DNA from: Leucobacter triazinivorans
GTDB lineage: Bacteria > Actinomycetota > Actinomycetes > Actinomycetales > Microbacteriaceae
Length of the DNA: 64,000 nt
Reading direction: 5' to 3'
Assembly (NCBI RefSeq): GCF_004208635.1
Contig: NZ_CP035806.1
Location: forward strand, 124,001-188,000
Shown: piece after piece, positions 26,542 through 35,665 of the stretch
Layout: every line of letters starts with the position of its first letter
Numbering within the stretch: position 1 is the first letter of the stretch
The notes under the pieces: model-generated
The model's database searches: none
What the model was told of the DNA's origin: nothing
What the model saw: only the letters and a program-made list of their open reading frames with translations
Translations under genes and position numbers: made by a program

Positions 26542-26614
26542 TCCCCTGTAGCTCAGTTGGCAGAGCGCTTGACTGTTAATCAGGATGTCGCTGGTTCGAG
26601 CCCAGCCGGGGGAG
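26542..26614 (+). tRNA. tRNA-Asn(GTT)
   Basis: Acceptor TCCCCTG with CGGGGGA, anticodon stem CTTGA/TCAGG, loop CTGTTAA giving GTT, T loop GGTTCGAGCCC. CCA is not encoded. Confidence 0.94.
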
Positions 26615-26620
26615 CGGTCC

Positions 26621-26647
26621 AGCCCCTACCGAGAGGTAGGGGCTTTT
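26621..26647 (+). terminator. Terminator after tRNA-Asn
   Basis: Perfect 10-bp arms (AGCCCCTACC and GGTAGGGGCT) around a GAGA loop, then a short T-run. Confidence 0.85.
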
Positions 26648-26667
26648 CGCTATCCCGAGGAGGTCCG

Positions 26668-27237
26668 ATGACCGAGACGCAGCGTCGCGGAGAGGCGCCG
26701 GACCTCTCCGGCCGCGTCATCGCGGTGGAGCCGTACGGCGCTCCAGAGATCCACGACACGGCCTGGCTCGCGCCGGGATCCGTCGTCGTCGGGGATGTGG
26801 CGATCGGTGCGGAGAGCAGCGTCTGGTACAACGCGGTGGTGCGCGGCGACTCGAACGCGGTGCGGATCGGCGAGCGGTGCAATCTGCAGGACGGGGTGGT
26901 GGTGCACACCCAGCGCGGCGACGGCGGCGCCGCGCTGATCGGCGACGATGTCTCTGTCGGACACAACGCCGTGCTGCACGGCGCGCGCATCGGGAACGGC
27001 TGCCTGATCGGCATGAACGCCACAGTGCTGAGCGGCGCCGTGGTGGGCGAGGGCGCGCTCGTCGCCGCCGGCGCACTGGTGCCCCAGGGAGCGGTGATCC
27101 CGCCCCACTCGCTCGTCGCGGGCGTCCCCGGACGGGTGGTCCGAGAATTGCGCGAGGAGGATCGCGAAGCGGTGCGGCACAACTCGGAGATCTACCTCGA
27201 ATACACGCGGTACCACCGGGACGCGACGCGCGGCTGA
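26668..27237 (+). CDS. Gamma-carbonic anhydrase family protein
   Basis: A left-handed beta-helix (hexapeptide repeat) protein of the gamma-carbonic anhydrase group. ATG 26668 is chosen for the GAGGAGG seven bases upstream and gives 189 aa. Repeats run from about residue 28 (GSVVVGDVAIGAESSVW) to 150. The zinc ligands of the family are visible as His in VVVHTQRG, then SVGHNAVLHG with two spaced His. WYNAVVRGDSNAVRIG is the diagnostic block. Catalytic activity is inferred; many relatives have no measured function. Confidence 0.9.
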   Translation: MTETQRRGEAPDLSGRVIAVEPYGAPEIHDTAWLAPGSVVVGDVAIGAESSVWYNAVVRGDSNAVRIGERCNLQDGVVVHTQRGDGGAALIGDDVSVGHNAVLHGARIGNGCLIGMNATVLSGAVVGEGALVAAGALVPQGAVIPPHSLVAGVPGRVVRELREEDREAVRHNSEIYLEYTRYHRDATRG

Positions 27238-27271
27238 CGCGCCGATGTGCGAACGGGCGCCGGGTATGCAC

Positions 27272-27277
27272 TATGAT
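27272..27277 (+). promoter_or_regulatory. -10 box of tRNA-Gly(TCC)
   Basis: TATGAT 40 bases before the tRNA; no clear -35. Confidence 0.4.
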
Positions 27278-27317
27278 CGTTGAGGTGCTGCCGCACCGCA
27301 CGTGCTGCTCGCAGCTC

Positions 27318-27388
27318 GGGGATGTAGCTCAATGGTAGAGCCTCAGTCTTCCAAACTGATTACGCGGGTTCGATTCCCGTCATCCCCT
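27318..27388 (+). tRNA. tRNA-Gly(TCC)
   Basis: Acceptor GGGGATG with CATCCCC, discriminator U, anticodon stem TCAGT/ACTGA, loop CTTCCAA giving TCC, T loop GGTTCGATTCC. CCA is not encoded. It complements the GCC isoacceptor at 13147. Confidence 0.93.
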
Positions 27389-27552
27389 CCGATTCCGCCT
27401 CGCCTCGGAGCGGCGACGACCGCTCCACACGATCGCACCGCATCGGGTCCGGATGCCGCCGCCCGGCCGGGACCGGCCCGTGCGCCGGCGCCCGACCCGT
27501 TCGCCCGCACGCGGCACACCCCCGCAGGTGCATCTTTCCGGACGGTTTCGGC

Positions 27553-27558
27553 TAGACT
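27553..27558 (+). promoter_or_regulatory. -10 box of tRNA-Pro
   Basis: TAGACT 51 bases before the tRNA-Pro 5' end. The stretch from 27389 to 27552 shows nothing else recognisable. Confidence 0.4.
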
Positions 27559-27609
27559 TGCTCGGGTTGCGCGCTTTCGCGCGCGCCGAACTGTGAATCC
27601 TGCGGGTTC

Positions 27610-27684
27610 CGGGGCGTAGCTCAGCTTGGCTAGAGCGCCCGCTTTGGGAGCGGGAGGTCGCAGGTTCGAATCCTGTCGCCCCGA
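27610..27684 (+). tRNA. tRNA-Pro(TGG)
   Basis: Acceptor CGGGGCG with CGCCCCG, anticodon loop TTTGGGA giving TGG, T loop GGTTCGAATCC, and an encoded CCA at 27685-27687. It lies 54 bases before the trigger factor start, the usual actinobacterial neighbour. Confidence 0.94.
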
Positions 27685-27738
27685 CCAGGGCCATCCGGTC
27701 CGATACGCAGCACGACACTCCGACGATGAGAGGCCAAA

Positions 27739-29211
27739 TTGCCCAAGACGACCGCTGAGAAGCTCACTCCGACCCGCGCCAAGCTGAGCGTCGAGGTCTC
27801 GCTCGACGAACTGGAGCCCTACCTCAAGCAGGCGTACCAGACGATCGCCGATCAGGTCTCGATCCCCGGCTTCCGCAAGGGCAAGGTCCCCGCGCCGATC
27901 ATCGATCAGCGCATCGGTCGCGAGGCCGTGATCCAGGAGGCCGTCAACGCCTCGCTCGACGACTTCTACCAGTCCGCCCTCGAGGAGGCCGGCGAGCGCC
28001 CCATGGGCCGTCCCACTGCGGATGTCGAGCGGTGGCTGGACGCCAAGGACGCGTCGAGCTCGCTCCTCCTCGCCTTCGAGGTCGAGGTGCGTCCGGAGTT
28101 CGAGCTGCCGAACTACGACGGTCTCAAGCTGACCGTCGACAACGCGAAGGTCGATGACGACGCGGTCGATGCGGAGCTCACGAAGCTCCGCGAGCGGTTC
28201 GGCACCCTGGTGACCGTGGACCGTCCCGCGAAGCACGGCGACTTCGTCGAGCTCGATCTCACCGCGAAGATCGACGGGACCGAGGTGGATCAGGCCAGCG
28301 GCGTCTCCTACGAGATCGGTGCGGGCAACCTGCTCGAAGGCACCGATGAGGCGATCGAGACCCTCACGGCCGGCGAGACCACCACCTACACCTCGCAGCT
28401 GCTCGGCGGCGAGCACGAGGGCCAGGAGGCGGAGGTCGAGGTCACGCTGACCGCGGTCAAGGAGCGCGAGCTCCCCGAGGCCGACGACGAGTTCGCCCAG
28501 CTCGCCAGCGAGTTCGACACCATCGCCGAACTGCGCGAGAGCCTGACGGATCAGGCCGCGCGCGCCTCCGTCTTCGCCCAGGGCCAGCAGGCGCGGGACC
28601 TCTTCACCGAGACCCTCATCGAGCAGGCGGGGATCCCCGTCTCCGAGGAGCTGGTCGAGGAGGAGGTGCACCGTCACCTCGAGGGCGAGGGCCGCCTCGA
28701 GGACGATGAGCACCGTGCCGAGGTGCGCAAGTCGGCCGAGCAGCAGATCCAGCTGCAGCTCCTGCTCGACGCGATCGTCGAGGCCGAGGGCGTGACGCCC
28801 ACCCAGAACGAGCTCTCGCAGTACATCTTCCAGTCGGCTCAGCAGTACGGCATGGAGCCCACGCAGTTCCTGCAGGCGATCAGCCAGGGCAACCAGATGG
28901 GCGTGATCCTCGGCGAGGTGACGCGCAACAAGGCGCTCGCGATCGCCCTCGCGAAGGCCGAGGTCGTCGATCAGGACGGCAATGCGGTCGACCTCAGCGA
29001 GTTCACCGCGGTCGACAGCGAGGACGAGGCGGAGGTCGTCGAGGAGGCCGAGGAGATCGTCGAGGCCGCCGAGGAGGCCGAGGCTCCCGCGGAGTCGGCC
29101 GAGGACGCCGAGGCGGCGAAGAAGGCCGCGCGATCCGCCGCCGCCAAGAAGGCCGCCGCGACCCGCGCTGCGAAGAAGGCCGCCGCGGAGGCGGAGGCCG
29201 CAGCCGAGTAG
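27739..29211 (+). CDS. tig: Trigger factor chaperone
   Basis: Ribosome-bound peptidyl-prolyl isomerase and folding chaperone. The start is a TTG at 27739, with GAGAGG upstream, giving 490 aa beginning [19 protein letters not shown]. The ribosome-docking signature is [11 protein letters not shown] (about 49-59). The FKBP-type PPIase domain covers roughly 150-240 and the C-terminal chaperone arms run to about 420. The last 50 residues are a low-complexity Ala/Glu/Lys tail ([20 protein letters not shown]) that is a variable extension. A strong hairpin follows. Confidence 0.96.
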   Translation: MPKTTAEKLTPTRAKLSVEVSLDELEPYLKQAYQTIADQVSIPGFRKGKVPAPIIDQRIGREAVIQEAVNASLDDFYQSALEEAGERPMGRPTADVERWLDAKDASSSLLLAFEVEVRPEFELPNYDGLKLTVDNAKVDDDAVDAELTKLRERFGTLVTVDRPAKHGDFVELDLTAKIDGTEVDQASGVSYEIGAGNLLEGTDEAIETLTAGETTTYTSQLLGGEHEGQEAEVEVTLTAVKERELPEADDEFAQLASEFDTIAELRESLTDQAARASVFAQGQQARDLFTETLIEQAGIPVSEELVEEEVHRHLEGEGRLEDDEHRAEVRKSAEQQIQLQLLLDAIVEAEGVTPTQNELSQYIFQSAQQYGMEPTQFLQAISQGNQMGVILGEVTRNKALAIALAKAEVVDQDGNAVDLSEFTAVDSEDEAEVVEEAEEIVEAAEEAEAPAESAEDAEAAKKAARSAAAKKAAATRAAKKAAAEAEAAAE

Positions 29212-29246
29212 GCGACGCCTCGCCGCCGCGCGCATGCGCCGCGATC

Positions 29247-29287
29247 GGATCCCCCGGCACCCGAATTCGACGGGTGCCGGGGGATCC
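29247..29287 (+). terminator. Terminator after tig
   Basis: Arms of 17 bp (29247-29263 and 29271-29287), perfectly complementary, around a seven-base loop (AATTCGA). There is no T-run. It separates tig from the clpP1 promoter. Confidence 0.75.
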
Positions 29288-29309
29288 TGCCGTCTGCGCG
29301 CACGCCGCG

Positions 29310-29360
29310 GCAACGCCGTGGGCGAACACGCCGACGGTGCGAGCGGCGAGTCGATACCCT
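29310..29360 (+). promoter_or_regulatory. clpP1P2 promoter with candidate ClgR box
   Basis: TACCCT (29355-29360) is a plausible -10, 30 bases before the clpP1 ATG. Centred about 48 bases upstream of the inferred start is CGC-CGTGG-GCGAAC (29314-29327), close to the ClgR activator site known from other actinobacteria (CGC-N5-GCG with A/T-rich flanks). ClgR itself is not in the window. Confidence 0.4.
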
Positions 29361-29390
29361 CGAATCAAGCGACAACGAATGGAGCGCCGA

Positions 29391-29975
29391 ATGGCAGAAC
29401 AGACGCCACCGAACAGCGTGTTCGACCGCCTGCTGAAGGACCGGATCATCTGGCTCGGTTCCGAGGTGCGCGATGAGAATGCGAACGAGATCTGCGCGAA
29501 GATCCTGCTGCTCGCAGCCGAGGATCCGGAAGCCGACATCTACCTCTACATCAACTCTCCCGGCGGATCGATCACCGCGGGCATGGCCATCTACGACACG
29601 ATGTCGTTCGTGCCGAACGACATCGTCACGGTGGGCATCGGTATGGCGGCCTCGATGGGGCAGTTCCTGCTCACAGCCGGCACGAGGGGCAAGCGCTACA
29701 TCACGCCGAACGCGCGCGTGCTGCTGCACCAGCCGCACGGCGGCTTCGGGGGTACGGCGAGCGACATTCAGACCCAGGCGGAGCTCATCGTCTCGATGAA
29801 GAACCGCCTCGCCGAGATCACCGCCGCGCAGACCGGCAAGTCGGTGGAGCAGATCAATGAAGACGGCGACCGCGACCGCTGGTTCTCCGCGGAGGAGGCG
29901 CTCGAGTACGGTTTCGTCGATTTCATCCGCGACTCCGCGTCCGACGTGGTCGGCGGCGGCGGTACGGGCAAGTAG
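29391..29975 (+). CDS. clpP1: ATP-dependent Clp protease proteolytic subunit 1
   Basis: One of two ClpP paralogues that in actinobacteria assemble into a mixed double-ring protease. ATG 29391 has GGAG seven bases upstream; ATG 29379 is a less likely alternative. The 194-aa protein shows [20 protein letters not shown], the nucleophile Ser in [11 protein letters not shown], the His in VLLHQPHGG and the Asp in [10 protein letters not shown]. The Gly-rich C terminus (VVGGGGTGK) is typical of the ClpP1 group. It is co-transcribed with clpP2, which starts 25 bases later. Confidence 0.96.
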   Translation: MAEQTPPNSVFDRLLKDRIIWLGSEVRDENANEICAKILLLAAEDPEADIYLYINSPGGSITAGMAIYDTMSFVPNDIVTVGIGMAASMGQFLLTAGTRGKRYITPNARVLLHQPHGGFGGTASDIQTQAELIVSMKNRLAEITAAQTGKSVEQINEDGDRDRWFSAEEALEYGFVDFIRDSASDVVGGGGTGK

Positions 29976-30000
29976 GCGAGAGAAAGTGGATCGAGCTCAG

Positions 30001-30639
30001 ATGAACATTGCAATGCCCAGCTCCCGGTACGTGCTGCCCTCCTTCGAGGAGCGCACCGCCTACGGGTACAAGCGCCAGGATCCCTACGCCAAGCTCTTCG
30101 AGGATCGCATCATCTTCCTCGGGGTGCAGGTGGATGACGCCTCAGCCGACGATGTCATGGCCCAGCTCCTCGTGCTCGAGAGTCAGGATCCCGAGCGCGA
30201 CATCACCATGTACATCAACTCGCCGGGCGGCTCGTTCACCGCGATGACGGCGATCTACGACACGATGCAGTACATCCGCCCGCACGTGCAGACGGTGTGC
30301 CTCGGTCAGGCCGCTTCCGCCGCCGCTGTGCTGCTGGCCGGCGGCACCCCCGGCAAGCGGCTCGCGCTGCCGAACGCGCGCGTACTGATCCACCAGCCCT
30401 CCACGGGACAGGCGGGTCACGGTCAGGCTTCGGACATCGAGATCCAGGCTCGGGAGATCCTGCGCATGCGGGAGTGGCTCGAGGAGACCCTGTCGAAGCA
30501 CTCGAAGCGCTCGATCGAAGAGGTGAATCGCGATATCGACCGCGACAAGATCTTGAGCGCGCAGGAAGCGCTCGAGTACGGACTGGTCGATCAGGTGCTC
30601 ACGAGCCGCAAGAACCCGCAGGCCGTGCCGCCCCAGTAG
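30001..30639 (+). CDS. clpP2: ATP-dependent Clp protease proteolytic subunit 2
   Basis: Partner subunit of ClpP1 in the mixed tetradecamer. The 212-aa protein has an N-terminal extension ([19 protein letters not shown]) usual for ClpP2, then [20 protein letters not shown]. The catalytic Ser is in [15 protein letters not shown], His in VLIHQPSTG and Asp in [12 protein letters not shown] 30001 follows clpP1 directly with GAGAGAAAG upstream. A hairpin follows the gene and clpX then has its own -10. Confidence 0.95.
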   Translation: MNIAMPSSRYVLPSFEERTAYGYKRQDPYAKLFEDRIIFLGVQVDDASADDVMAQLLVLESQDPERDITMYINSPGGSFTAMTAIYDTMQYIRPHVQTVCLGQAASAAAVLLAGGTPGKRLALPNARVLIHQPSTGQAGHGQASDIEIQAREILRMREWLEETLSKHSKRSIEEVNRDIDRDKILSAQEALEYGLVDQVLTSRKNPQAVPPQ

Positions 30640-30646
30640 CGCATCC

Positions 30647-30674
30647 GGGCCCCGGCGGCAGGCCGTCGGGGCCC
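30647..30674 (+). terminator. Hairpin after clpP2
   Basis: Arms of 12 bp (GGGCCCCGGCGG and CCGTCGGGGCCC) with one G-U pair and a CAGG loop, eight bases after the clpP2 stop. It probably weakens read-through into clpX. Confidence 0.55.
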
Positions 30675-30709
30675 GCGGCGTGCCGCCGACGATTGTCAGT
30701 GGTGCCCGC

Positions 30710-30715
30710 TAGTCT
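30710..30715 (+). promoter_or_regulatory. -10 box of clpX
   Basis: TAGTCT, 42 bases before the clpX ATG, which has its own GAAGGAG. clpX can therefore be transcribed apart from clpP1P2. Confidence 0.4.
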
Positions 30716-30757
30716 CGTACCGAGTCGGAATCCGCACGAGTGTGAAGGAGCCTCAGC

Positions 30758-32032
30758 ATGGCGAAGATCGGCGAAAGCAGCGAGCTGCTGAAGTGCTCCT
30801 TCTGCGGCAAATCGCAGAAGCAGGTGCAGCAGCTCATCGCTGGCCCGCAGATCTACATCTGCGACGAATGCGTCGCGCTCTGCAACGAGATCATCGAGGA
30901 GCGCCTCTCCGAGCACCAGACCAGCGAGTCCTCGGACTTCACCCTGCACAAGCCGCGCGAGATCGCGGACTTCCTCGACCAGTACGTCATCGGGCAGGAT
31001 CGGGCCAAGCAATCTCTCGCGGTAGCGGTCTACAACCACTACAAGCGCGTACGCGCCGCTTCGGCGCTGGCGAGTACCGATGTGGCGTCCGAGCAGGTCG
31101 AGATCGCCAAGTCCAACATTCTGCTCATCGGCCCCACCGGGTGCGGCAAGACCTATCTGGCTCAGTCGCTCGCGCGCCAGCTCGGGGTTCCGTTCGCGGT
31201 CGCCGACGCCACAGCGCTCACCGAAGCCGGGTACGTCGGTGAAGACGTGGAGAACATCCTGCTCAAGCTGCTCCAGGCCGCCGACTTCGACGTGCAGCGG
31301 GCAGAGACGGGCATCATCTACATCGACGAGATCGACAAGATCTCGCGCAAGGCCGAGAACCCCTCGATCACCCGCGACGTCTCAGGCGAGGGTGTGCAGC
31401 AGGCACTGCTCAAGATCCTCGAGGGCACGGTCGCCTCGATCCCGCCGCAGGGCGGGCGCAAGCATCCGAACCAGGAGTTCATCCAGCTCGACACCACCAA
31501 CGTCCTCTTCATCGTGGCGGGGGCGTTCGCGGGTCTCGAAGAGATCATCGGCTCACGCCTGGGTAAGGGCGGCATCGGATTCGGGTCACCGGTCTCGAGC
31601 CGGCGCGACGACGAGCAGCTGTTCGCCGCGGTGCAGCCGGAGGATCTGCACAAGTTCGGGCTGATCCCCGAGTTCATCGGCCGGCTTCCGGTCGTCGCCA
31701 CCGTCGATCCGCTCGATGTCGCGGCGCTGACCCGAATTCTGACGGAACCGCGCAACGCGCTCGTCAAGCAGTACCAGCGCATGTTCGCGCTCGACGGGGT
31801 CGACCTCGAGTTCGAGCCCGCTGCGATCGAGGCGATCGCCGAGCAGGCGGTGGAGCGCAAGACCGGGGCACGAGGCCTTCGCGCGATCCTCGAGAACCTG
31901 CTCGGCCCCATCATGTTCGAGGTCCCGTCGGCCGAGGACGTCGCCAAGGTCGTGGTCACCCGGGAGGCGGTCGCGGGCGAAGCCGCACCGCTCGTGCTGC
32001 AGGCCCGCCGCGGTGAGCGCGAGAGCGCCTGA
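30758..32032 (+). CDS. clpX: ATP-dependent Clp protease ATP-binding subunit ClpX
   Basis: Hexameric AAA+ unfoldase that recognises substrates and feeds ClpP. In the 424-aa protein the N-terminal zinc domain has CSFCGKSQ (13-20) and CDECVALC (about 39-46). Walker A is [16 protein letters not shown], Walker B is [13 protein letters not shown], and sensor-2 lies in [12 protein letters not shown]. The pore loop GYVGEDVE is visible. The IGF-type ClpP-docking loop is [18 protein letters not shown] precedes ATG 30758. Confidence 0.97.
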   Translation: MAKIGESSELLKCSFCGKSQKQVQQLIAGPQIYICDECVALCNEIIEERLSEHQTSESSDFTLHKPREIADFLDQYVIGQDRAKQSLAVAVYNHYKRVRAASALASTDVASEQVEIAKSNILLIGPTGCGKTYLAQSLARQLGVPFAVADATALTEAGYVGEDVENILLKLLQAADFDVQRAETGIIYIDEIDKISRKAENPSITRDVSGEGVQQALLKILEGTVASIPPQGGRKHPNQEFIQLDTTNVLFIVAGAFAGLEEIIGSRLGKGGIGFGSPVSSRRDDEQLFAAVQPEDLHKFGLIPEFIGRLPVVATVDPLDVAALTRILTEPRNALVKQYQRMFALDGVDLEFEPAAIEAIAEQAVERKTGARGLRAILENLLGPIMFEVPSAEDVAKVVVTREAVAGEAAPLVLQARRGERESA

Positions 32033-32092
32033 CGCCCGAACCACGCGCGTGCGGGCGTCTCCGGGCGGTCCGCGCGGTCCGCGCGGTCCTGG

Positions 32093-32635
32093 TCAGCCCG
32101 CGCGTTCGATGTCGTAGCTGAGGAGCACGCCGCCGTCCGGCTGCGGTAGCGTCAGCGCGTCGACGATGAGACGCTCGTTGGTGAAGCGTGCCGAGACCCC
32201 GCCGTCCGCAGTCGTGTGCTCATCGACGACGGTGAAGCCGCTCGCGTCGATCACCGTCTGCCATCGCGCATCGGCGTCTTCCGCCGTCTCAGCGCGCAGC
32301 ACCAGGAACCAGCTGTCGGGGGTGCGCTCACCGACGTCATCGACCGTCGCGTCCGGGCCCGTGATGAAGTCATCACTCGGGAACGACGCGGGGACCTCGG
32401 TGTGCTTGGGGGTGCCGCCCTCGGGCTCCCGCTCCGGCCAGCTCTCCTCGCCCGACTCGGCGCTTCCCGCGCCGGGAGCGCCGTCGAGCGACTTATCGTC
32501 GCCGGTGCCGGGGACGCCCGTGGGTCCCGGCTCGGGCGCGCACGCGGCCGCGCTCAGCAGAAGTCCTACGGCCAGAGCCGCACCGATGGCCGTGCGCTGC
32601 GCGCTCCGGCCGCGTTCCCCGATCCGACGCATCAT
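32093..32635 (-). CDS. Hypothetical lipoprotein
   Basis: A 180-aa secreted lipoprotein of unknown function. The signal peptide ends in the lipobox LLSAAAC (Cys about 32). Residues 35-85 are a flexible linker rich in Pro, Gly, Ser and Glu. The rest forms one small domain ([43 protein letters not shown]) that looks like many mature actinobacterial surface lipoproteins but has no motif I can name. The start could be either of two adjacent ATGs (32635 or 32632). It converges with clpX; 60 bases between them contain a short GCGCGGTCC repeat. Confidence 0.75.
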   Translation of the reverse strand: MMRRIGERGRSAQRTAIGAALAVGLLLSAAACAPEPGPTGVPGTGDDKSLDGAPGAGSAESGEESWPEREPEGGTPKHTEVPASFPSDDFITGPDATVDDVGERTPDSWFLVLRAETAEDADARWQTVIDASGFTVVDEHTTADGGVSARFTNERLIVDALTLPQPDGGVLLSYDIERAG

Positions 32636-32681
32636 CCCGTTCCCTTCGCATCCGCTGTCGCTCGAGCTCGCCGCACCCGAC

Positions 32682-32966
32682 TCACGTCAACCAGTCGTCG
32701 TCGGTCTCGGTGTCGCCCGATGCTGCGGCGCCCGATGCCGCGGAGGTCTCGACCACCACACTACCCGCAGCGTTCTCCGCGACCAGCGCGACGGGCGCGA
32801 GCCCGGCCCCGGCTAACTCGCAGCGCGGCCGACCTTCGAGCCACGTGAGGGTCCAGGAGTCGGCTTCGGGGTGCACGGCCTCCTGCTCTGCGATCGCAGC
32901 ATGCAGCCTCGTCGGCACGCTGCGATGCGGGGGAGACCCCGCAGCCCAGCGCGCCCCCAACTGCAC
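32682..32966 (-). CDS. Small hypothetical protein downstream of valS
   Basis: A 94-aa frame starting at GTG 32966, two bases after the valS stop, so it is probably translated by coupling with valS. The middle (ADSWTLTWLEGRPRCELAGAGLAPVALVAENAAG) looks coding, and the acidic C terminus ends in DTETDDDWLT. No family was recognised. The frame and spacing argue that it is a real gene and part of the valS transcript. Confidence 0.6.
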   Translation of the reverse strand: MQLGARWAAGSPPHRSVPTRLHAAIAEQEAVHPEADSWTLTWLEGRPRCELAGAGLAPVALVAENAAGSVVVETSAASGAAASGDTETDDDWLT

Positions 32967-32968
32967 GA

Positions 32969-35557
32969 TCAGGCCTCCGCCGGCTCGAGCCGGATCTCGA
33001 CGACCGTCACCGTGTCGACGTCCGCGGACTCGATGCGCAGCTCGGCGATGCGGCCGACCGCTGCGAGGTCGTCCGACGCGAGGGCGAGGCGATCCCGCAC
33101 GGCCGCGGGCGCATGCACCACTGCGAGTTCGACCGGCGTGCGCTGCGATGCCTTCGCGGTGGTCTTCGCACCCCGCACCCCGATGAGCGCGTTGCCCACC
33201 AGGCCGAGGAGTCCGGCATCGGCGTCAGGGCCCGCGAGTCCGGTCGCCTCGACGGGGAGCGGCCAGGACGCGCGGTGCACGGATCCGTCGCCGAACCACG
33301 ACCACACCTCTTCGGCGGCGTAGGGGAGGAAGGGGGCGAGCAGTCGCACGAAGACCGAGAGCGCGGTGCGCAGCGCGGTCACGGCGGACGCCTGGGGCTG
33401 ACCCTCCCCGTTGTGCGCGCGCTCCTTCACGAGCTCCAGGTAGTCGTCGCAGAAGGTCCAGAAGAACGACTCGGTGATCTCGAGCGCCCGCTGATGGTCG
33501 TAGGCGTCGAAGGCGCGCGTGGCGTCCTCGATCACCTGCGAGAGGCCGGCGAGCAGCGAGCGGTCGAGCGGCTCGGTGACGCTGCCGGCCCCGCTCGCGT
33601 CGAAGCCGAGCGTGAATTTGGCGGCGTTGAGCAGTTTGATGGCGAGGCGGCGGCCGATCTTGATCTGCGTCGGGTTCTGGGGGTCGAAGGCCGCGTCGGT
33701 GCCGAGCTTCGCCGAGGCCGCCCAGTAGCGCACCGCGTCGGAACCGTGCTGCGCGAGCATGCCGGCGGGCGTGACGACATTGCCCTTCGACTTCGACATC
33801 TTCTTGCGGTCGGGATCGAGGATCCAGCCCGAGATGCCCGCGTTCGTCCACGGCAGCTTCCCGGCCTCCAGCTCCGAGCGCAGCAGCGTCGAGAACAACC
33901 AGGTGCGGATGATGTCCTGGCCCTGGGGACGCAGACTGTACGGGTACACGAGGTCGAAGAGCTCGGGATCCCGCTCCCACCCGCCTGCCAGTTGCGGCGT
34001 GAGCGACGAGGTCGCCCAGGTGTCCATCACGTCGACCTCGCCCTGGAACCCGCCGGGCACGCCGCGCTGCTCCTCGGAGTAGCCGCCGGGGACGTCGCTC
34101 GAGGGATCGACGGGCAGCTGATCCTCGGTGGGCAGGATCGGCTGCTCGAATACCGGATTGCCCTCGGAGTCGAGCGGGTACCAGACCGGGATGGGCACTC
34201 CGAAGAAGCGCTGACGCGAGATGAGCCAGTCGCCGGAGAGTCCCTCGACCCAGTTCTCGTAGCGCACGCGCATGAAGTCGGGGTGCCAGTCGAGCTCGCG
34301 GCCGTGCGCGAGCAGACGATCCCGCAGCTGCTCGTCGCGTGCGCCGTTCGCGATGTACCACTGGCGGGTCGAGACGATCTCGAGCGGCTTGTCGCCCTTT
34401 TCGAAAAACTTCACCGGATGGGTGATCTTGCGGATCTCGCCCACCAGCTCGCCCGAGGCCTGCAGCGCCTCGACGACGGTCTGCTTGGCGCTGAAGACGG
34501 TCTTGCCGGCGATTCGGGCGTAGGCTTCACGGCCGCGCTCCGAAGCGATCGCCTCGGGCGCCTCCGCGATCACGCGGCCGTCGAAGCCGAGGATCGCGCG
34601 GTTGGGCAGATCGAGCTCGCGCCACCAGATCACGTCGGTGACGTCGCCGAAGGTGCAGATCATCGCGATGCCCGTACCCTTGTCCTGCTGGGCGAGGTGG
34701 TGCGCCACGATCGGCACTTCGACGTCGAAGAGCGGGGTGCGTACCGTCGTGCCGAAGAGCTGCCGGTAGCGCTCGTCGTCAGGGTGCGCCACGAGCGCCA
34801 CGCAGGCTGCGAGCAGTTCGGGGCGGGTGGTGTCGATGAGGATGTCGCCCGAGCCGTCGCTCTTGTGGAAGGCGAGCGTGTGGTAGGCGCTCGGCTGATC
34901 CCGATCCTCGAGCTCGGCCTGGGCCACCGCGGTGCGGAACGTCACGTCCCACAGTGTGGGGGCCTGGGCCTGGTAGGCCTCGCCCCGCTCGACGTTGCGG
35001 ATGAAGGCGAGCTGCGAGGCCCGCAGCGACTCCTGGCCGATGGTGCGGTAGGTCTGGGTCCAATCGACCGAGAGGCCGAGCGTGCGCCACAGATCCTCGA
35101 ACTGCTTCTCGTCCTCGACCGTCAGCCGCTCGCACAGCTCGATGAAGTTGCGTCGGGAGATCGGCTGCTGGTCTGCGGCCTTGATGCTCTTGCCGTCACC
35201 CCCCTCGTGCGGGGGTACGAAACCCTCGACGTAGGGGAGCGAGGGGTCGCAGCGCACGCCGTAGTAGTTCTGCACGCGGCGCTCGGTGGGCAGGCCGTTG
35301 TCGTCCCAGCCCATCGGGTAGAACACTCGCTTGCCGCGCATGCGCTGGTAGCGGGCCACGGTGTCGGTGTGCGTGTAGGAGAAGACGTGACCCACGTGCA
35401 GCGATCCCGACGCCGTCGGCGGCGGCGTGTCGATGCTGTAGACCTCATCGGCCCGCGCGCCATCCCGGGGGAAGGCGTAGGTGCCCTGCTGCTCCCAGAC
35501 CGCTCCCCATTTCGCTTCGAGGCCCTCGAGGGCCGGCTTGTCGGGGATCGCGCTCAT
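32969..35557 (-). CDS. valS: Valine--tRNA ligase
   Basis: Charges tRNA-Val and edits threonine. ATG 35557 has a GGAGG seven bases upstream; the longer ten-residue extension is rejected. The 862-aa protein has the class-I motif HVGH at 54-57 (PTASGSLHVGH), the CP1 editing domain in the middle (ISTRQWYIA-type and FEKGDKPLEIVSTRQWY), and KMSKSKGN near 585. The anticodon-binding helical domain follows. The long C-terminal coiled coil of many bacterial ValRS is reduced. A TAGACT -10 (35658-35653) sits beyond the ABC-F stop. Confidence 0.95.
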   Translation of the reverse strand: MSAIPDKPALEGLEAKWGAVWEQQGTYAFPRDGARADEVYSIDTPPPTASGSLHVGHVFSYTHTDTVARYQRMRGKRVFYPMGWDDNGLPTERRVQNYYGVRCDPSLPYVEGFVPPHEGGDGKSIKAADQQPISRRNFIELCERLTVEDEKQFEDLWRTLGLSVDWTQTYRTIGQESLRASQLAFIRNVERGEAYQAQAPTLWDVTFRTAVAQAELEDRDQPSAYHTLAFHKSDGSGDILIDTTRPELLAACVALVAHPDDERYRQLFGTTVRTPLFDVEVPIVAHHLAQQDKGTGIAMICTFGDVTDVIWWRELDLPNRAILGFDGRVIAEAPEAIASERGREAYARIAGKTVFSAKQTVVEALQASGELVGEIRKITHPVKFFEKGDKPLEIVSTRQWYIANGARDEQLRDRLLAHGRELDWHPDFMRVRYENWVEGLSGDWLISRQRFFGVPIPVWYPLDSEGNPVFEQPILPTEDQLPVDPSSDVPGGYSEEQRGVPGGFQGEVDVMDTWATSSLTPQLAGGWERDPELFDLVYPYSLRPQGQDIIRTWLFSTLLRSELEAGKLPWTNAGISGWILDPDRKKMSKSKGNVVTPAGMLAQHGSDAVRYWAASAKLGTDAAFDPQNPTQIKIGRRLAIKLLNAAKFTLGFDASGAGSVTEPLDRSLLAGLSQVIEDATRAFDAYDHQRALEITESFFWTFCDDYLELVKERAHNGEGQPQASAVTALRTALSVFVRLLAPFLPYAAEEVWSWFGDGSVHRASWPLPVEATGLAGPDADAGLLGLVGNALIGVRGAKTTAKASQRTPVELAVVHAPAAVRDRLALASDDLAAVGRIAELRIESADVDTVTVVEIRLEPAEA

Positions 35558-35652
35558 GTGGGCCTCCGTTTTCGCTATGGACGGCACCGCGTGGTCGAGC
35601 CTGCGCGACGCGGACGGGCGCGCGGTTCTGGTGCCTGATGGTCAACTCGGCC

Positions 35653-35658
35653 AGTCTA
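35653..35658 (-). promoter_or_regulatory. -10 box of valS
   Basis: Minus-strand TAGACT, just beyond the ABC-F stop codon. It leaves an untranslated leader of about 90 bases; no T-box sequence is found there. Confidence 0.45.
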
Positions 35659-35665
35659 TCGTCCT

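Noticed and set aside
32055..32092. Short GCGCGGTCC repeat between clpX and the lipoprotein as a terminator
   Set aside because: About two and a half 9-bp copies are present, but they do not form a stable hairpin with themselves; it is too small to call.
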